Below are positions 56,701 through 64,000 of a stretch of DNA of 64,000 nt, piece by piece. The stretch lies in NCBI GenBank assembly GCA_023434025.1, contig JAEYTL010000027.1, forward strand, positions 1-64,000, given 5' to 3'. Origin of the DNA: Bacteroidota bacterium. Lineage in GTDB: Bacteria; Bacteroidota; Bacteroidia; Flavobacteriales; Flavobacteriaceae. The notes under the pieces were generated by a model, which did not search any database, was not told where the DNA came from, and worked only from the letters and a program-made list of their open reading frames with translations. The position numbers were made by a program, and so were the translations under genes. Every line of letters begins with the position of its first letter. Position 1 is the first letter of the stretch.

Positions 56701-57220
56701 GGTTGAGGTAATGGTTGGAACAGTGCCTGAATTTGATTTAGAAAACCTTTGTGTCAATGACAGAATGATGGTTGCGGCTAATTATCAGAATCAAATACTT
56801 GAAAGTACTAACCTGATTTTTTCCTGGTCAGGGCCAAACGGCTATACGAACACACAAAACCCGATTGATATAACTGGCCTTGTAAAAGGAATCTATACCC
56901 TAACGGTAACCAATGAGTTTGGTTGTTCTGCCGAACAATTTATCGATGTCAAAAAGACAATCTGCACAATTCCGAAAGGCGTTACGCCAAACGGAGACGG
57001 GCTGAACGATACATTTGATTTAACAGATTTGGGTGAACACCTCAAAGTAAAGATTTACAACCGTTACGGCATGGTGGTTTTTGATCAGGAAAACTATGTT
57101 AACCAGTGGAAAGGACAGGATAAAAGAGGGAATCTACTGCCCAGTGCAACGTATTATTATTATGTTGAATTTGATGACGGAGCTGCAGAAACGGGTTGGG
57201 TTTATCTGATAGCGGATTAG
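53741..57220 (+). CDS. Repeat-rich surface protein with type B T9SS C-terminal domain (no SprF neighbour)
   Basis: The 1159-residue exported protein has a signal peptide ending in NFSFAQ. The N-terminal part is beta-rich domains. Three related units of about 80-90 residues begin near 305, 391 and 471, with shared APDNYxANxIPYxLP-like, GFPVTGxLxPGxY and VDVCG/FDDCEN strands. Ig-like units follow, and residues about 1076-1159 form a type B CTD (IPKGVTPNGDGLND, IYNRYGMVVF, LPSATYYYYV). It should be exported by the T9SS, and adhesion is the likely role. Unlike the adhesins at 3113 and 13255 it has no PorP/SprF gene beside it; its neighbours are an antiporter gene and convergent Mla-like genes. 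Confidence 0.9.
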   Translation: MGKLLSNRQNFLYLFFIHLLFFNFSFAQLNDFTLQVTATSETCTANGTLTFTVAGVTEGAVITYSVYKLPNTTTPIAVLNNTSLNGLSFGTYLVIATQTLGALSNTKEQTVVVQDLRVELTYQLVGQNELCGADGVIQANIISGTATSFEIISGPVTVLPQTSNIFTGLTAGTYVIRVFDVCGDAYVQTFNLFSSEAGLTVEVSAEVSRIDCNSSTITQSVQPGNGTIVYPLTVQFTINPPNAAPILFNQTIASGFVNDLTVVQGYQIFEGETYTYSYLITDACGNTLANQGSFTHSNPSASASEDEKNCEEVSYYINNAQSATIISAPDDYAANPIPYHLPMGDNGFPVTGFLVPGNYLVTGVDVCGDDFQLTIEVEIPEPETPTAVEIDSACDGISYFIDKAVSAVIINAPDNYTANSIPYVLPIGSDGFPVTGYLSPGTYTVSAFDDCENEFEIIMNVGNPQAEPPIIFVIEGCEIGYGSLNLNGVNNFQSVIVVSAPENFPFPIPYNVSSNINGNGDLILTGLPAGNYVFESIDVCNAQATSNVTIQGYAYSTEVEIFENCGSFDLGLYHTSNNYAAPSFWLQKFYPESGNWGHPLTGAIYVDGAQLTVLNAVNLMNNTVNYNLSYLGQFRIMKRYQVVSNGSTAQYCNEFLYDFEFTGQPRINNVYSFSCGNSLRDVIVEATGIPPLLYKITEKNGESFVIDNTNSNIFLSLETGIYTFQVEDSCGNLRNSEFEISDSVVFEITPSSICTGETVTLVLPGFSFLTYEWWLNNDTATIISTSSSLEIQNFSPENHNGVYHVRITNPDNASSCINFELAFEIASTDLIPQAGDDSAETYCGNQGVLDLFSLLTGVFSTNGVWTEITASGTLNGHYWDTTNLNSGEYSFHYRVEGNCDSFDESFVNLTILEIPESPVATVGSMVCESGSIQLLATTIQNAVYQWVGPNEFTSSEQNPFIDSASSLNNGIYTVLIQTNGCFSSPSSVEVMVGTVPEFDLENLCVNDRMMVAANYQNQILESTNLIFSWSGPNGYTNTQNPIDITGLVKGIYTLTVTNEFGCSAEQFIDVKKTICTIPKGVTPNGDGLNDTFDLTDLGEHLKVKIYNRYGMVVFDQENYVNQWKGQDKRGNLLPSATYYYYVEFDDGAAETGWVYLIAD

Positions 57221-57225
57221 TTCGT

Positions 57226-57990
57226 TTATTCTTCTTTATTTTGAGCTTTTCTGATTTTTTTGAATAAATTAGAAGAATAAACAAAATCAACAATGGCCTC
57301 ATTGTTTGTTTTAAAGATGTCTTTTTTAGTGCCTTCCCAGGCTAAAATACCTTCTTTAAGGAAGATGATTTTTTCACCGATTTCCATTACAGAGTTCATA
57401 TCATGCGTGTTTACCACCGTAGTAATATTGTACTCTTCAGTAATCTCCTTAATTAAATTGTCAATTACAATGGCCGTTTTGGGGTCTAATCCGGAGTTAG
57501 GCTCATCACAAAACAGGTATTTGGGGTTATTCACAATTGCTCTGGCAATAGCCACCCTTTTTTGCATTCCTCCTGAAATTTCTGAAGGCTTTTTAGCATG
57601 AGCATTAATTAAGTTTACCCTGTTCAGAACAAAATCAACACGCTCCTGAATTTCTTTTTGGGTCTGGCTGGTAAACATTTTCAACGGAAATCCAACATTT
57701 TCTTCAACCGTCATACTGTCAAACAAGGCACTGCCCTGAAAAACCATGCCGATTTCCGTTCGTAACGCTCTTTTTTCATCGGCGGATAATTCAGAATAAA
57801 TCCTGCCGTCAAACGAAATTGTTCCAGAATCCGGTGAGTGAATACCCAACAATGTTTTCAGTAAAACCGTTTTTCCCGAACCGCTTTGCCCTATGATTAA
57901 ATTCGTTTTCCCTGTTTCAAAAACAGTCGAAACCCCTTTTAAGACCATGGTTTCGCCAAATGACTTTTCTATGTTTTTAATTTCGATCAT
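57226..57990 (-). CDS. Lipid-transport ABC ATPase (MlaF-like)
   Basis: The 254-residue ATPase has Walker A GQSGSGKTVL, Q-loop MVFQGSALFDSMTV, signature ISGGMQKRVAIARA and Walker B YLFCDEPNSGLD, followed by the H-loop NTHDM. EISGGMQKR and the tail (KDIFKTNNEAIVDFV) are typical of MlaF/Ttg2A enzymes that power phospholipid movement. ATG 57990 overlaps the permease stop by 4 nt (ATGA); a longer in-frame start at 58050 would overlap the permease by 64 nt. No MlaD gene is nearby. Confidence 0.93.
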   Translation of the reverse strand: MIEIKNIEKSFGETMVLKGVSTVFETGKTNLIIGQSGSGKTVLLKTLLGIHSPDSGTISFDGRIYSELSADEKRALRTEIGMVFQGSALFDSMTVEENVGFPLKMFTSQTQKEIQERVDFVLNRVNLINAHAKKPSEISGGMQKRVAIARAIVNNPKYLFCDEPNSGLDPKTAIVIDNLIKEITEEYNITTVVNTHDMNSVMEIGEKIIFLKEGILAWEGTKKDIFKTNNEAIVDFVYSSNLFKKIRKAQNKEE

Positions 57991-58730
57991 TTGCTCAGCA
58001 ATAATTGGGTTAAAATATAGTTGGCCAATATAATTGCTACTGAAGACCACACAAAGGATACGGTACTTGCTTTTCCAACTTCTAAAGCCCCGCCTTTCAT
58101 ATAGTAGCCGTGATAAGAGGGAATAGTTGCTAAAATAATAGCAAAAATCATTGTTTTGATAAACGCATAGGTAATGTGAAAAGGAATAAACTCAGTTTGT
58201 AGCCCCATAATGAACTCATCACTGGAGGTAAATCCGCCGTAAACCCCGGCCATCCAACCTCCTAAAATACCCAGAAACATGCTGATACCAATAACAAAAG
58301 GATAGAGCAGAAGGGCAATTATTTTAGGAAAAACCAAATAATTTAAAGAGTTTACACCCATGACTTCCAGGGCGTCGATTTGTTCGGTAACCCGCATCGT
58401 ACCAATACTTGAAGTGATAAACGAACCCATTTTTCCGGCCATGATAATGGAGATAAAAGTGGGGGCAAATTCCAAAATAACAGATTGTCTTGTAGCAAAA
58501 CCAATCAGGTATTTTGGAATCAACGGATTTGTTAAATTTAAAGCCGTTTGAATAGAAACCACACCTCCCACAAAAAAGGAAATAAACGCTACAATTCCCA
58601 AAGAACCGATAATCAGGTCATCGATTTCTTTAAAGATCAAGTTTTTCATCGCACTCCATTTCAGGGGTTTGTTGAAAACTTCTTTGAGCATCAGGAAATA
58701 TTTTCCTATGTGGGTAAGCATTTTTAACAT
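57987..58730 (-). CDS. Lipid-transport ABC permease (MlaE-like)
   Basis: The 247-residue MlaE/Ttg2B permease has membrane segments from about residue 40 on, with FISFFVGGVVSIQTAL, EFAPTFISIIMAGKMGSFIT, TEQIDALEVMGVN and the coupling-helix-like PSYHGYYMKGGALEVGKAS. It forms the membrane part of an ABC transporter that moves phospholipids between the membranes. ATG 58730 is chosen as the start: it gives the usual family beginning MLTHIGKYFLMLKEVF. An upstream in-frame ATG at 58820 would add 30 residues and overlap the glycosyltransferase gene by 49 nt. Confidence 0.9.
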   Translation of the reverse strand: MLKMLTHIGKYFLMLKEVFNKPLKWSAMKNLIFKEIDDLIIGSLGIVAFISFFVGGVVSIQTALNLTNPLIPKYLIGFATRQSVILEFAPTFISIIMAGKMGSFITSSIGTMRVTEQIDALEVMGVNSLNYLVFPKIIALLLYPFVIGISMFLGILGGWMAGVYGGFTSSDEFIMGLQTEFIPFHITYAFIKTMIFAIILATIPSYHGYYMKGGALEVGKASTVSFVWSSVAIILANYILTQLLLSK

Positions 58731-58771
58731 GTAGCAAAAATAGGAAAAAGATTCGGTTTTTAATTGGTTTT

Positions 58772-59638
58772 TTATGCGTGGTTTTTTGAGGAGAACAGTT
58801 TTTTCTTCATCTTTTTCCAACGATACATTCGAATGAATTCAGCTTGTTCGGAAGTTACTAAAAGTGGTTTTTTAGCTGATTTTGCTTGCCAAAATCCTTG
58901 CAGATAATCCAAAAACAAAAATGGTTTTTTCTTTAATACGGCTAATTTTAAGGAGGCGATAACGGTTATCCAAAATCCGTAGCCTAAGGAATAAAATGCT
59001 TCACCTTGTTTAAATCGTGCGGCCCGGTTGTAACTGGCTCCTGTAGGTTTGAGGTGTCTGACATGTAAAGATTCGTCGGTCACCACGCTCCAGTGATAGA
59101 ACTTACAAAGCAATTCATCAACGGTATCCCAGCCCATAGCCGGTTTTAATCCGCCAATTTGTTGGAAAGCCTCTTGCCGATAGGCTTTGAAAGCACCTCT
59201 TATATGGTCTTTATCTGTCAGGTTTTCTAAAATCCATTGTCCGTTTTTTTCAATGTAGGCAAAGCCACCTGCCATACCAACCCGTTTGTTGGATTCAAAA
59301 TGACGGATAATCGATTCAAAATAATTGGACGGAAAAATCAAATCGGCATCGGCTTTTACAATGAAGTCATACTGGTTATCCAATGTTTCTAATCCTTTGT
59401 TGAAGGCCTGAATTACTTTGCTTCCCGGAAGGTGTACTGCCTCAGAAGTCTTGTTGACTAAAGTAATAAAGGAATGTTTTTCGGCAAAAGATTTTACAAT
59501 TTCCTGGGTTTTATCGGTTGAACCATCATTGACCACCACCACTTTAGAAGGCAAGACTGTTTGCTTCACCAGCGATTGAAGCGTTAGTGAAATAAACTTT
59601 TCTTCGTTGTAAGACGGTATGACAATATAATATTTCAT
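58772..59638 (-). CDS. GT2-family glycosyltransferase
   Basis: The 288-residue GT-A enzyme begins YYIVIPSYNEEKFI, has VVNDGSTDKT and the DxD-like VKADADLIFP. It carries a GGFAYIE segment and AFKAYRQEAFQQIGG/WDTVDELLC in the acceptor region. It adds a single sugar, with donor and acceptor unknown. It follows the methyltransferase gene by 16 nt, which suggests both act on the same surface molecule. The MlaE-like gene begins 41 nt downstream. Confidence 0.87.
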   Translation of the reverse strand: MKYYIVIPSYNEEKFISLTLQSLVKQTVLPSKVVVVNDGSTDKTQEIVKSFAEKHSFITLVNKTSEAVHLPGSKVIQAFNKGLETLDNQYDFIVKADADLIFPSNYFESIIRHFESNKRVGMAGGFAYIEKNGQWILENLTDKDHIRGAFKAYRQEAFQQIGGLKPAMGWDTVDELLCKFYHWSVVTDESLHVRHLKPTGASYNRAARFKQGEAFYSLGYGFWITVIASLKLAVLKKKPFLFLDYLQGFWQAKSAKKPLLVTSEQAEFIRMYRWKKMKKKLFSSKNHA

Positions 59639-59654
59639 TCTACTGTTTACTAAA

Positions 59655-60176
59655 TTACTCTCTCACGGCATAAACCAAATAATAACGGTTGGTAAAATAC
59701 CGCAACAGGGGACGAAAACCAATTTTTTTAACCGGATGTGTAAATTTCACCCTATCCACGATTTTAAATCCTGTTTTTTCCAATAGCCAGTCCAGTTGCC
59801 AGTCTTCGAATTCGTGGTAATGACGGTCCCACACATCGGTTTTGCTTTTATAGGCCGGCGAAAACCATAAACGCAACGGAATGGAAATAAAAATCTTGTC
59901 CGATTTTACGTTTTGCAATACCGTAAACGGATTGAGCAAGTGTTCAAATATTTCAAAAGCGGTTACCACAGTATAGTCTTCCTCTTTTAAACCGGACTGA
60001 TCAAAATCCAGATCTTCGCCGGAAGTGTTCTTCACTTGAAAGCCATTCTCGGTCATGATGTCTGAAAACGGATTTTCAACCCCTAAATCCAGAACGGTTT
60101 CTGATTTAGAAAGGTGTTTTTCCAAAAATTCAAGGGTAATTTTGAATCGTTTATTGGGAAATGTTTTTTCGTACAT
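59655..60176 (-). CDS. SAM-dependent methyltransferase (small class I)
   Basis: The 173-residue protein has a class I methyltransferase core: motif I VLDLGVENPF (Gly-poor variant), VVTAFEIFEHLLNPFTVLQN, and WDRHYHEFEDWQLDWLLEKTG downstream. The motif I glycine run is reduced, so SAM binding should be checked. ATG 60176 is chosen over the preceding TTG at 60179. It opens the run methyltransferase, GT2, MlaE, MlaF and is divergent from the hydrolase gene at 60278. Confidence 0.75.
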   Translation of the reverse strand: MYEKTFPNKRFKITLEFLEKHLSKSETVLDLGVENPFSDIMTENGFQVKNTSGEDLDFDQSGLKEEDYTVVTAFEIFEHLLNPFTVLQNVKSDKIFISIPLRLWFSPAYKSKTDVWDRHYHEFEDWQLDWLLEKTGFKIVDRVKFTHPVKKIGFRPLLRYFTNRYYLVYAVRE

Positions 60177-60277
60177 CAAATTTTTATTAGTTTGGCGTAA
60201 ATTTATAAACTTAGTTTGTAATAAAATCTAAAAATTAAAACTTAGATGGTAGTTAACGTAATTTACATCATAATCAA

Positions 60278-61210
60278 ATGATGCTCAATGTCTTTTCTTT
60301 AAAAAATATCAGAAATCTGATAGGTGTTTTTTTATGTTCCACTATTATGCTTTTTAGCCAGGAATCAAAAATTATCAGTATAAAAGACGGAATAATTCAT
60401 TATAAAACATTCGGAAAAGGTGAACCAGTCTTAATTATCAATGGTGGTCCGGGAATGAATTGCGAAGGTTTTGATGCTATTGCTCAGGAAATTGCTGACA
60501 AAGGTTTTCAAACCATTATTTATGATCAACGGGGAACAGGAAAATCATTGATTTCAAAAGTTGATTCTGCAACTGTCACGATGAAACTAATGGTTGAAGA
60601 TATAGAATACCTGAGAAAATACCTTAAAATAAAAAAGTGGACTGTTTTTGGTCAGTCTTTCGGGGGGATTTTAGCGGCTCAATATGCTCATTATTATTCT
60701 AAAAGTATTGATAAAATAGTTTTTTCTTCTTCCGGCGGATTGAATTTAGCGTTTTTGGAAACGATTAATCAGCGTTTAAGAAGAAATTTATCAGAAACAG
60801 AGCAAGACAGTTTGAATTTTTACAATCAAAAATTAGATAAAGCCCCTCAAAATCAAGATATAATTTTAAAAAGAGCGCACTACTTAGCCAGTGCTTATGT
60901 TGTGCAAAAAAAGTTTATTCCTTTGTTGGCCAAAAGAATGACCCAAGTCAATTTTCTGATAAACGAACTTGTTTTTAATGATTTGATTAAAAATGAATTC
61001 GATATGAGTTTAAATTTTAAAACCTTCAAAAGACCAGTGCTCATATTTCAAGGGGAAAATGATGTTATTTCGGTAGAAACCGCTCAAAATATACACAAAG
61101 CATTCCCGGATTCTAATCTCGTTTTAATCGAAAATTGTGGTCATTATCCATGGTTGGATCAACATGATTTATTTTTTACTGAATTAGTAACTTTTTTGAA
61201 CGCTAAATAA
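60278..61210 (+). CDS. Exported alpha/beta hydrolase (proline iminopeptidase-like)
   Basis: The 310-residue protein has an N-terminal hydrophobic signal (LIGVFLCSTIMLFSQ). The alpha/beta hydrolase fold shows the oxyanion NGGPGMNC, IYDQRGTGKS, the nucleophile elbow GQSFGG, the acid in FQGENDV and the His in ENCGHYPW. The HGGPG-type N-terminal motif and DQRGTGKS are typical of proline iminopeptidases of the S33 family. It should act in the periplasm. It is followed, after a 67-nt gap, by a short membrane peptide gene and an outer-membrane barrel gene. Confidence 0.88.
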   Translation: MMLNVFSLKNIRNLIGVFLCSTIMLFSQESKIISIKDGIIHYKTFGKGEPVLIINGGPGMNCEGFDAIAQEIADKGFQTIIYDQRGTGKSLISKVDSATVTMKLMVEDIEYLRKYLKIKKWTVFGQSFGGILAAQYAHYYSKSIDKIVFSSSGGLNLAFLETINQRLRRNLSETEQDSLNFYNQKLDKAPQNQDIILKRAHYLASAYVVQKKFIPLLAKRMTQVNFLINELVFNDLIKNEFDMSLNFKTFKRPVLIFQGENDVISVETAQNIHKAFPDSNLVLIENCGHYPWLDQHDLFFTELVTFLNAK

Positions 61211-61277
61211 TAAATTAAGCAGGATTTGACAATATGAAACATTGTTACATGATTAATTTTGATAAAAATATTAAGTT

Positions 61278-61406
61278 ATGGAACATTCATTTTGCAACGC
61301 AAGGTTTTTCAAATTAGCAATTACGATTATTTTTATAGGTAGTGTTATCACAATTCTTAGAGCAGGAATTGCTTTCGGACAATGGTTGTTTACGGTTTTA
61401 AATTAA
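61278..61406 (+). CDS. 42-residue single-membrane-segment peptide
   Basis: ATG 61278 opens a 42-codon frame for a peptide with an N-terminal MEHSFCNARFFK. One hydrophobic segment (LAITIIFIGSVITIL) follows, and the tail is RAGIAFGQWLFTVLN. The stop is 2 nt before the ATG (61409) of the barrel gene, so translation may be coupled. A TAATTTTG -7-like box lies at 61254-61261. It does not resemble a family I recognise. The placement and the clean membrane segment make it likely to be real; function unknown. Confidence 0.6.
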   Translation: MEHSFCNARFFKLAITIIFIGSVITILRAGIAFGQWLFTVLN

Positions 61407-61408
61407 AA

Positions 61409-63850
61409 ATGAATATGAAAAAAACAGTTGCAGTCCTCTTGTTTCTATTTGGATCAAAAACGATACTCAGTCAAAATTTTACAGATATAAAAGGCGAAGT
61501 GGTAAATTCTCTTGAAGAGAAATTATATGGAGCAACAGTTTTTTTACTGGAACCCAATACAAGGCAAACTATAAAAGCCACATTTACTGACCCGGAAGGT
61601 AATTTTGAATTTAATCGCATGACGGCGAATACCTTTTTGTTAGAAGTTCAGTTTTTGGGTTATAAAAAAACGCAGACAGAGGTTTATTCAGTTAATGGGC
61701 CGACTTTTAAAGTTCCTAAAATTATTTTAGAGGAAGATGTCAGCACGCTAAACGAAGTGGTGGTTACATCTCAAAAAAACTTTGTAACACAAAAAGCAGA
61801 CAGAATCATAGTTGATCCTAATGCGTTGATTACCAATGCAGGTTTGTCTGCTTTTGAAGTATTGGAAAAATCACCATCGGTAAATGTCGGATTTAATAAT
61901 GCCATATCCATTCGAGGAAAAAACGGGGTTATTGTTTTAATTAACAATAAACCTTCTAATTTGTCTGCGGATGATTTAGCTAATTATTTAAAAGCCATTC
62001 CGGCAGCGGATATTGAAAAAATTGAGATCATGCATAACCCGCCGGCTATGTATGATGCCGCTGGAAATGCCGGAATTATCAATATTATTCTGAGAAAAAA
62101 CAGTGCCAAGGGGGTCAACGGAGGGGTGAACTTGTCTTACGGACAAGGGAGGTTTGCCAGAACAAACAATAGTTTTAACCTGAATTATCGGGTGGACAGA
62201 TGGAATTTCTTTTCCAATTTTAATCTGGGAAAAAATAAAAGTTTTCAAGATCTGACCATCACAAGAAATTATTTTACACCAGCGGATGAGTTGAGCTCTG
62301 TTTTTACTCAGAACTCTTACATCACACCGAGTTCAAGGACAAACTCGCTTAGGGTAGGAACCGATTTTTATGCTACTTCTAAAACAACTTTTGGGATTGT
62401 TTGGAGTGGCTTTTCTAATCCGTCAGACAGAATAACACGCAACTCAGCGACTGTTTTAGATGGAGACAGACAGTTGTTGAATACCATTGTTTCTGAAAAC
62501 CCGATGACCGTTGATTTTAAAAACAGTAATTTCAACCTGAATATGACACACAAACTCAATCAGTCAGGACAGGAAATCACAGTGAATTTAGATCATATAA
62601 CTTATGATTCTGATATTGCTCAAACCTTGATTAACAAAACTTTTGATGCCGGTAATCAATTGTTAGACACCAGTTTGTTAGTCTCGAAATTGCCGTCAGA
62701 TATCCAAATAAAAACCGCAAATGTAGATTATACAGGTATTCTGTTACAAAATGGGAAAGTAGATATTGGTGCTAAAACCAGTTTTGTGAAAACCAGAAAT
62801 ATTGCAGACTTCTCAGATGTTGAGAACAATGTTAGTACACCAAATTATGATTTTTCAAATGATTTCTCGTACAATGAAAATATCAATGCAGCTTATGTAA
62901 ATTATGCTAAAGATTTTAAAAGAATTTCAATACAACTGGGTTTGCGTTTAGAAAATACAAACGTCAAAGGTTATCAGGCCGGAAACCCTATTGTGGCAGA
63001 TTCTACATTTCGGATAAAATATACCAATCTTTTTCCAACTGTTTTTGCTCAATACAGGTTAGATACTATTCAGAAGCATGTTCTCGGAATCTCATTGGGC
63101 AGAAGAGTTAACAGGCCTAATTATAAGGATTTAAATCCGTTTACTTATCCGATAGACCGATTCACTTTTTATGGCGGAAATCCGTTTCTGCAGCCAACAT
63201 TTTCGTATAATGCAGACGTCTCGCATACTTTTAAAAATTACTTGACAACGACCTTAATGTACAGTTACACCAAAGATGTTATTTCTGAAACTAATGAACA
63301 GCGGGGGACTATTTATTACAGCCGTCCGGGAAATTTTGATACACAAATCTCATATGGCATTTCAATAAACGGTGTTTTTAAAATAAAAAAATGGTGGACT
63401 TTAAATTTATATACTTCACTGTTGAACAATGAATTTAAGAGTGATGTTTATACCGAACGGTTAGATGATTCTAAATGGTACTGGGTTGTTACCCCAACAA
63501 ATCAGTTTATTATTACTAACAAATGGAATGCTGAACTTTCCGGGCAATACCAGAGTGCATTGCTATCCGGACAGTTTTATATTTCACCGGTTGGCTCTGT
63601 AAGGGCAGGAATATCAAGAAAGATCCTGAATGATAAAGGTTCTTTAAAGCTGAATGTTTCCGATGTGTTTTATACCAATCAGATCGAAGGACAAATCAGA
63701 AATATCGCTAATGCAAATGCTTCGTGGTATAGTTTATTTGATTCCCGCGTGGCAACATTGACTTTTTCTTACCGATTCAGCAAAGGCGAAAATTTAAAAG
63801 TGCGGCAGTCCGGAGCTTCTCAGGACGAACAACAAAGAGTAAAAAGTTAA
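61409..63850 (+). CDS. TonB-receptor-like outer-membrane beta-barrel protein with carboxypeptidase-regulatory domain
   Basis: The 813-residue protein has a signal peptide ending in KTILSQ and a carboxypeptidase regulatory-like domain (about 25-105, DIKGEVVNSLEEKLYGATV). A TonB-plug-like domain follows (LNEVVVTSQKNF, VNVGFNNAISIRGKNGVIVLINNKP in part: NAISIRGKNGVIVLINNKP), and then about 600 residues of outer-membrane barrel strands. This is the outer-membrane beta-barrel family 3 type. It may import a ligand or act in outer-membrane biogenesis. No SusD partner is seen. ATG 61409 is chosen over an upstream in-frame codon at 61382 that overlaps the small peptide gene; ATG 61415 is another option. 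Confidence 0.9.
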   Translation: MNMKKTVAVLLFLFGSKTILSQNFTDIKGEVVNSLEEKLYGATVFLLEPNTRQTIKATFTDPEGNFEFNRMTANTFLLEVQFLGYKKTQTEVYSVNGPTFKVPKIILEEDVSTLNEVVVTSQKNFVTQKADRIIVDPNALITNAGLSAFEVLEKSPSVNVGFNNAISIRGKNGVIVLINNKPSNLSADDLANYLKAIPAADIEKIEIMHNPPAMYDAAGNAGIINIILRKNSAKGVNGGVNLSYGQGRFARTNNSFNLNYRVDRWNFFSNFNLGKNKSFQDLTITRNYFTPADELSSVFTQNSYITPSSRTNSLRVGTDFYATSKTTFGIVWSGFSNPSDRITRNSATVLDGDRQLLNTIVSENPMTVDFKNSNFNLNMTHKLNQSGQEITVNLDHITYDSDIAQTLINKTFDAGNQLLDTSLLVSKLPSDIQIKTANVDYTGILLQNGKVDIGAKTSFVKTRNIADFSDVENNVSTPNYDFSNDFSYNENINAAYVNYAKDFKRISIQLGLRLENTNVKGYQAGNPIVADSTFRIKYTNLFPTVFAQYRLDTIQKHVLGISLGRRVNRPNYKDLNPFTYPIDRFTFYGGNPFLQPTFSYNADVSHTFKNYLTTTLMYSYTKDVISETNEQRGTIYYSRPGNFDTQISYGISINGVFKIKKWWTLNLYTSLLNNEFKSDVYTERLDDSKWYWVVTPTNQFIITNKWNAELSGQYQSALLSGQFYISPVGSVRAGISRKILNDKGSLKLNVSDVFYTNQIEGQIRNIANANASWYSLFDSRVATLTFSYRFSKGENLKVRQSGASQDEQQRVKS

Positions 63851-63862
63851 ATTTTGAAAAAG

Positions 63863-64000
63863 ATGAAGAGCGTTAAAACAGTAGTTTTTTTAAGTATGGC
63901 CATATTGGCTGCCAATAGTCTAAATTGCCAAAACCTGAAACGCAAAGGAGGTTTAGGTCTGAGTTTGTACAACCAGATTCCGGATTCTCTAAACACAAAA
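63863..64000 (+). CDS. Partial exported protein at the window edge
   Basis: The frame opens at ATG 63863, 12 nt after the barrel gene, and runs to the window end (46 codons). The product starts with a signal peptide (MKSVKTVVFLSMAILAANS) ending in LNCQ, then a basic KRKGGLGLSLYNQIPDS segment. It is probably cotranscribed with the barrel gene. The visible part is too short to name a family. Confidence 0.7.
   Translation, partial: MKSVKTVVFLSMAILAANSLNCQNLKRKGGLGLSLYNQIPDSLNTK

Noticed and set aside
58731..58820. Longer MlaE-like start at 58820
   Set aside because: It overlaps the glycosyltransferase gene by 49 nt and adds a charged extension not typical of the family, though it cannot be fully excluded.
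61382..61408. Upstream in-frame start for the barrel gene
   Set aside because: It overlaps the short peptide gene and lies ahead of the signal peptide; ATG 61409 fits both.

Overview
The window looks like chromosomal DNA of a gliding or type IX-secreting member of the Flavobacteriaceae, probably Flavobacterium or a close relative. The evidence is the AT-rich sequence, the lack of obvious Shine-Dalgarno sites, Bacteroidetes-type promoters (TTG, 19-21 nt, TAnnTTTG), and the type IX secretion (T9SS) and gliding genes gldJ, porU and porV. Three large surface proteins carry type B T9SS C-terminal domains (CTDs). I see no phage, insertion sequence, CRISPR array or rRNA. No gene-free stretch exceeds 300 bases.

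Layout. 1-2951: a GC-rich intergenic element, then two overlapping TPR receptor-like genes; the first ends in an AraC-type DNA-binding domain and the second lacks it. 3113-17475: a secreted-adhesin island made of a 2368-residue protein (Fn3 and adhesin-like domains), a PorP/SprF-family outer-membrane protein, a PorE-like TPR/propeller/OmpA lipid-free protein, and a 1406-residue repeat protein; both giant proteins end in type B CTDs. 17669-21090: tRNA hydroxylase MiaE and two glycosyltransferases. 21357-31727: on the minus strand pdhC, pdhA, cdd, porV and porU, and divergently gldJ. 31796-34629: murF, two valine tRNAs and folC. 34688-39453: a TonB/TolA-like protein, ExbD, ExbB, NhaD antiporter and an amino-acid dehydrogenase, all on the minus strand. 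39717-43757: a YoaK-type membrane protein, a lipocalin-like protein, a UspA-like protein and a two-component system. 43842-53654: anmK, an acyl-CoA dehydrogenase, an M28 peptidase, an SDR, a SprT-like protein, manC, a DUF389 protein and a CPA2 antiporter. 53741-57220: a third type B CTD protein with no SprF partner beside it. 57226-60176: MlaF/MlaE-like lipid ABC transporter genes behind a glycosyltransferase and a methyltransferase. 60278-64000: an alpha/beta hydrolase, a 42-residue membrane peptide, a TonB-receptor-like outer-membrane barrel and the start of a further exported protein.

How they fit. PorU and PorV are parts of the T9SS attachment complex that processes exported proteins, and GldJ is a lipoprotein needed for gliding and for stability of the secretion motor. 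The three type B CTD proteins are the expected clients, and the PorP/SprF and PorE-like proteins between the first two are probably their dedicated outer-membrane partners. The rest is mainly housekeeping: pyruvate dehydrogenase, murein synthesis and recycling, folate, ion homeostasis and envelope lipid traffic. The least explained features are the adhesin island with its upstream TPR receptor pair, the C33 valine tRNA, the hydrophilic insert in the CPA2 antiporter, the short repeats in front of the UspA-like gene and manC, and the 42-residue peptide coupled to the barrel gene.
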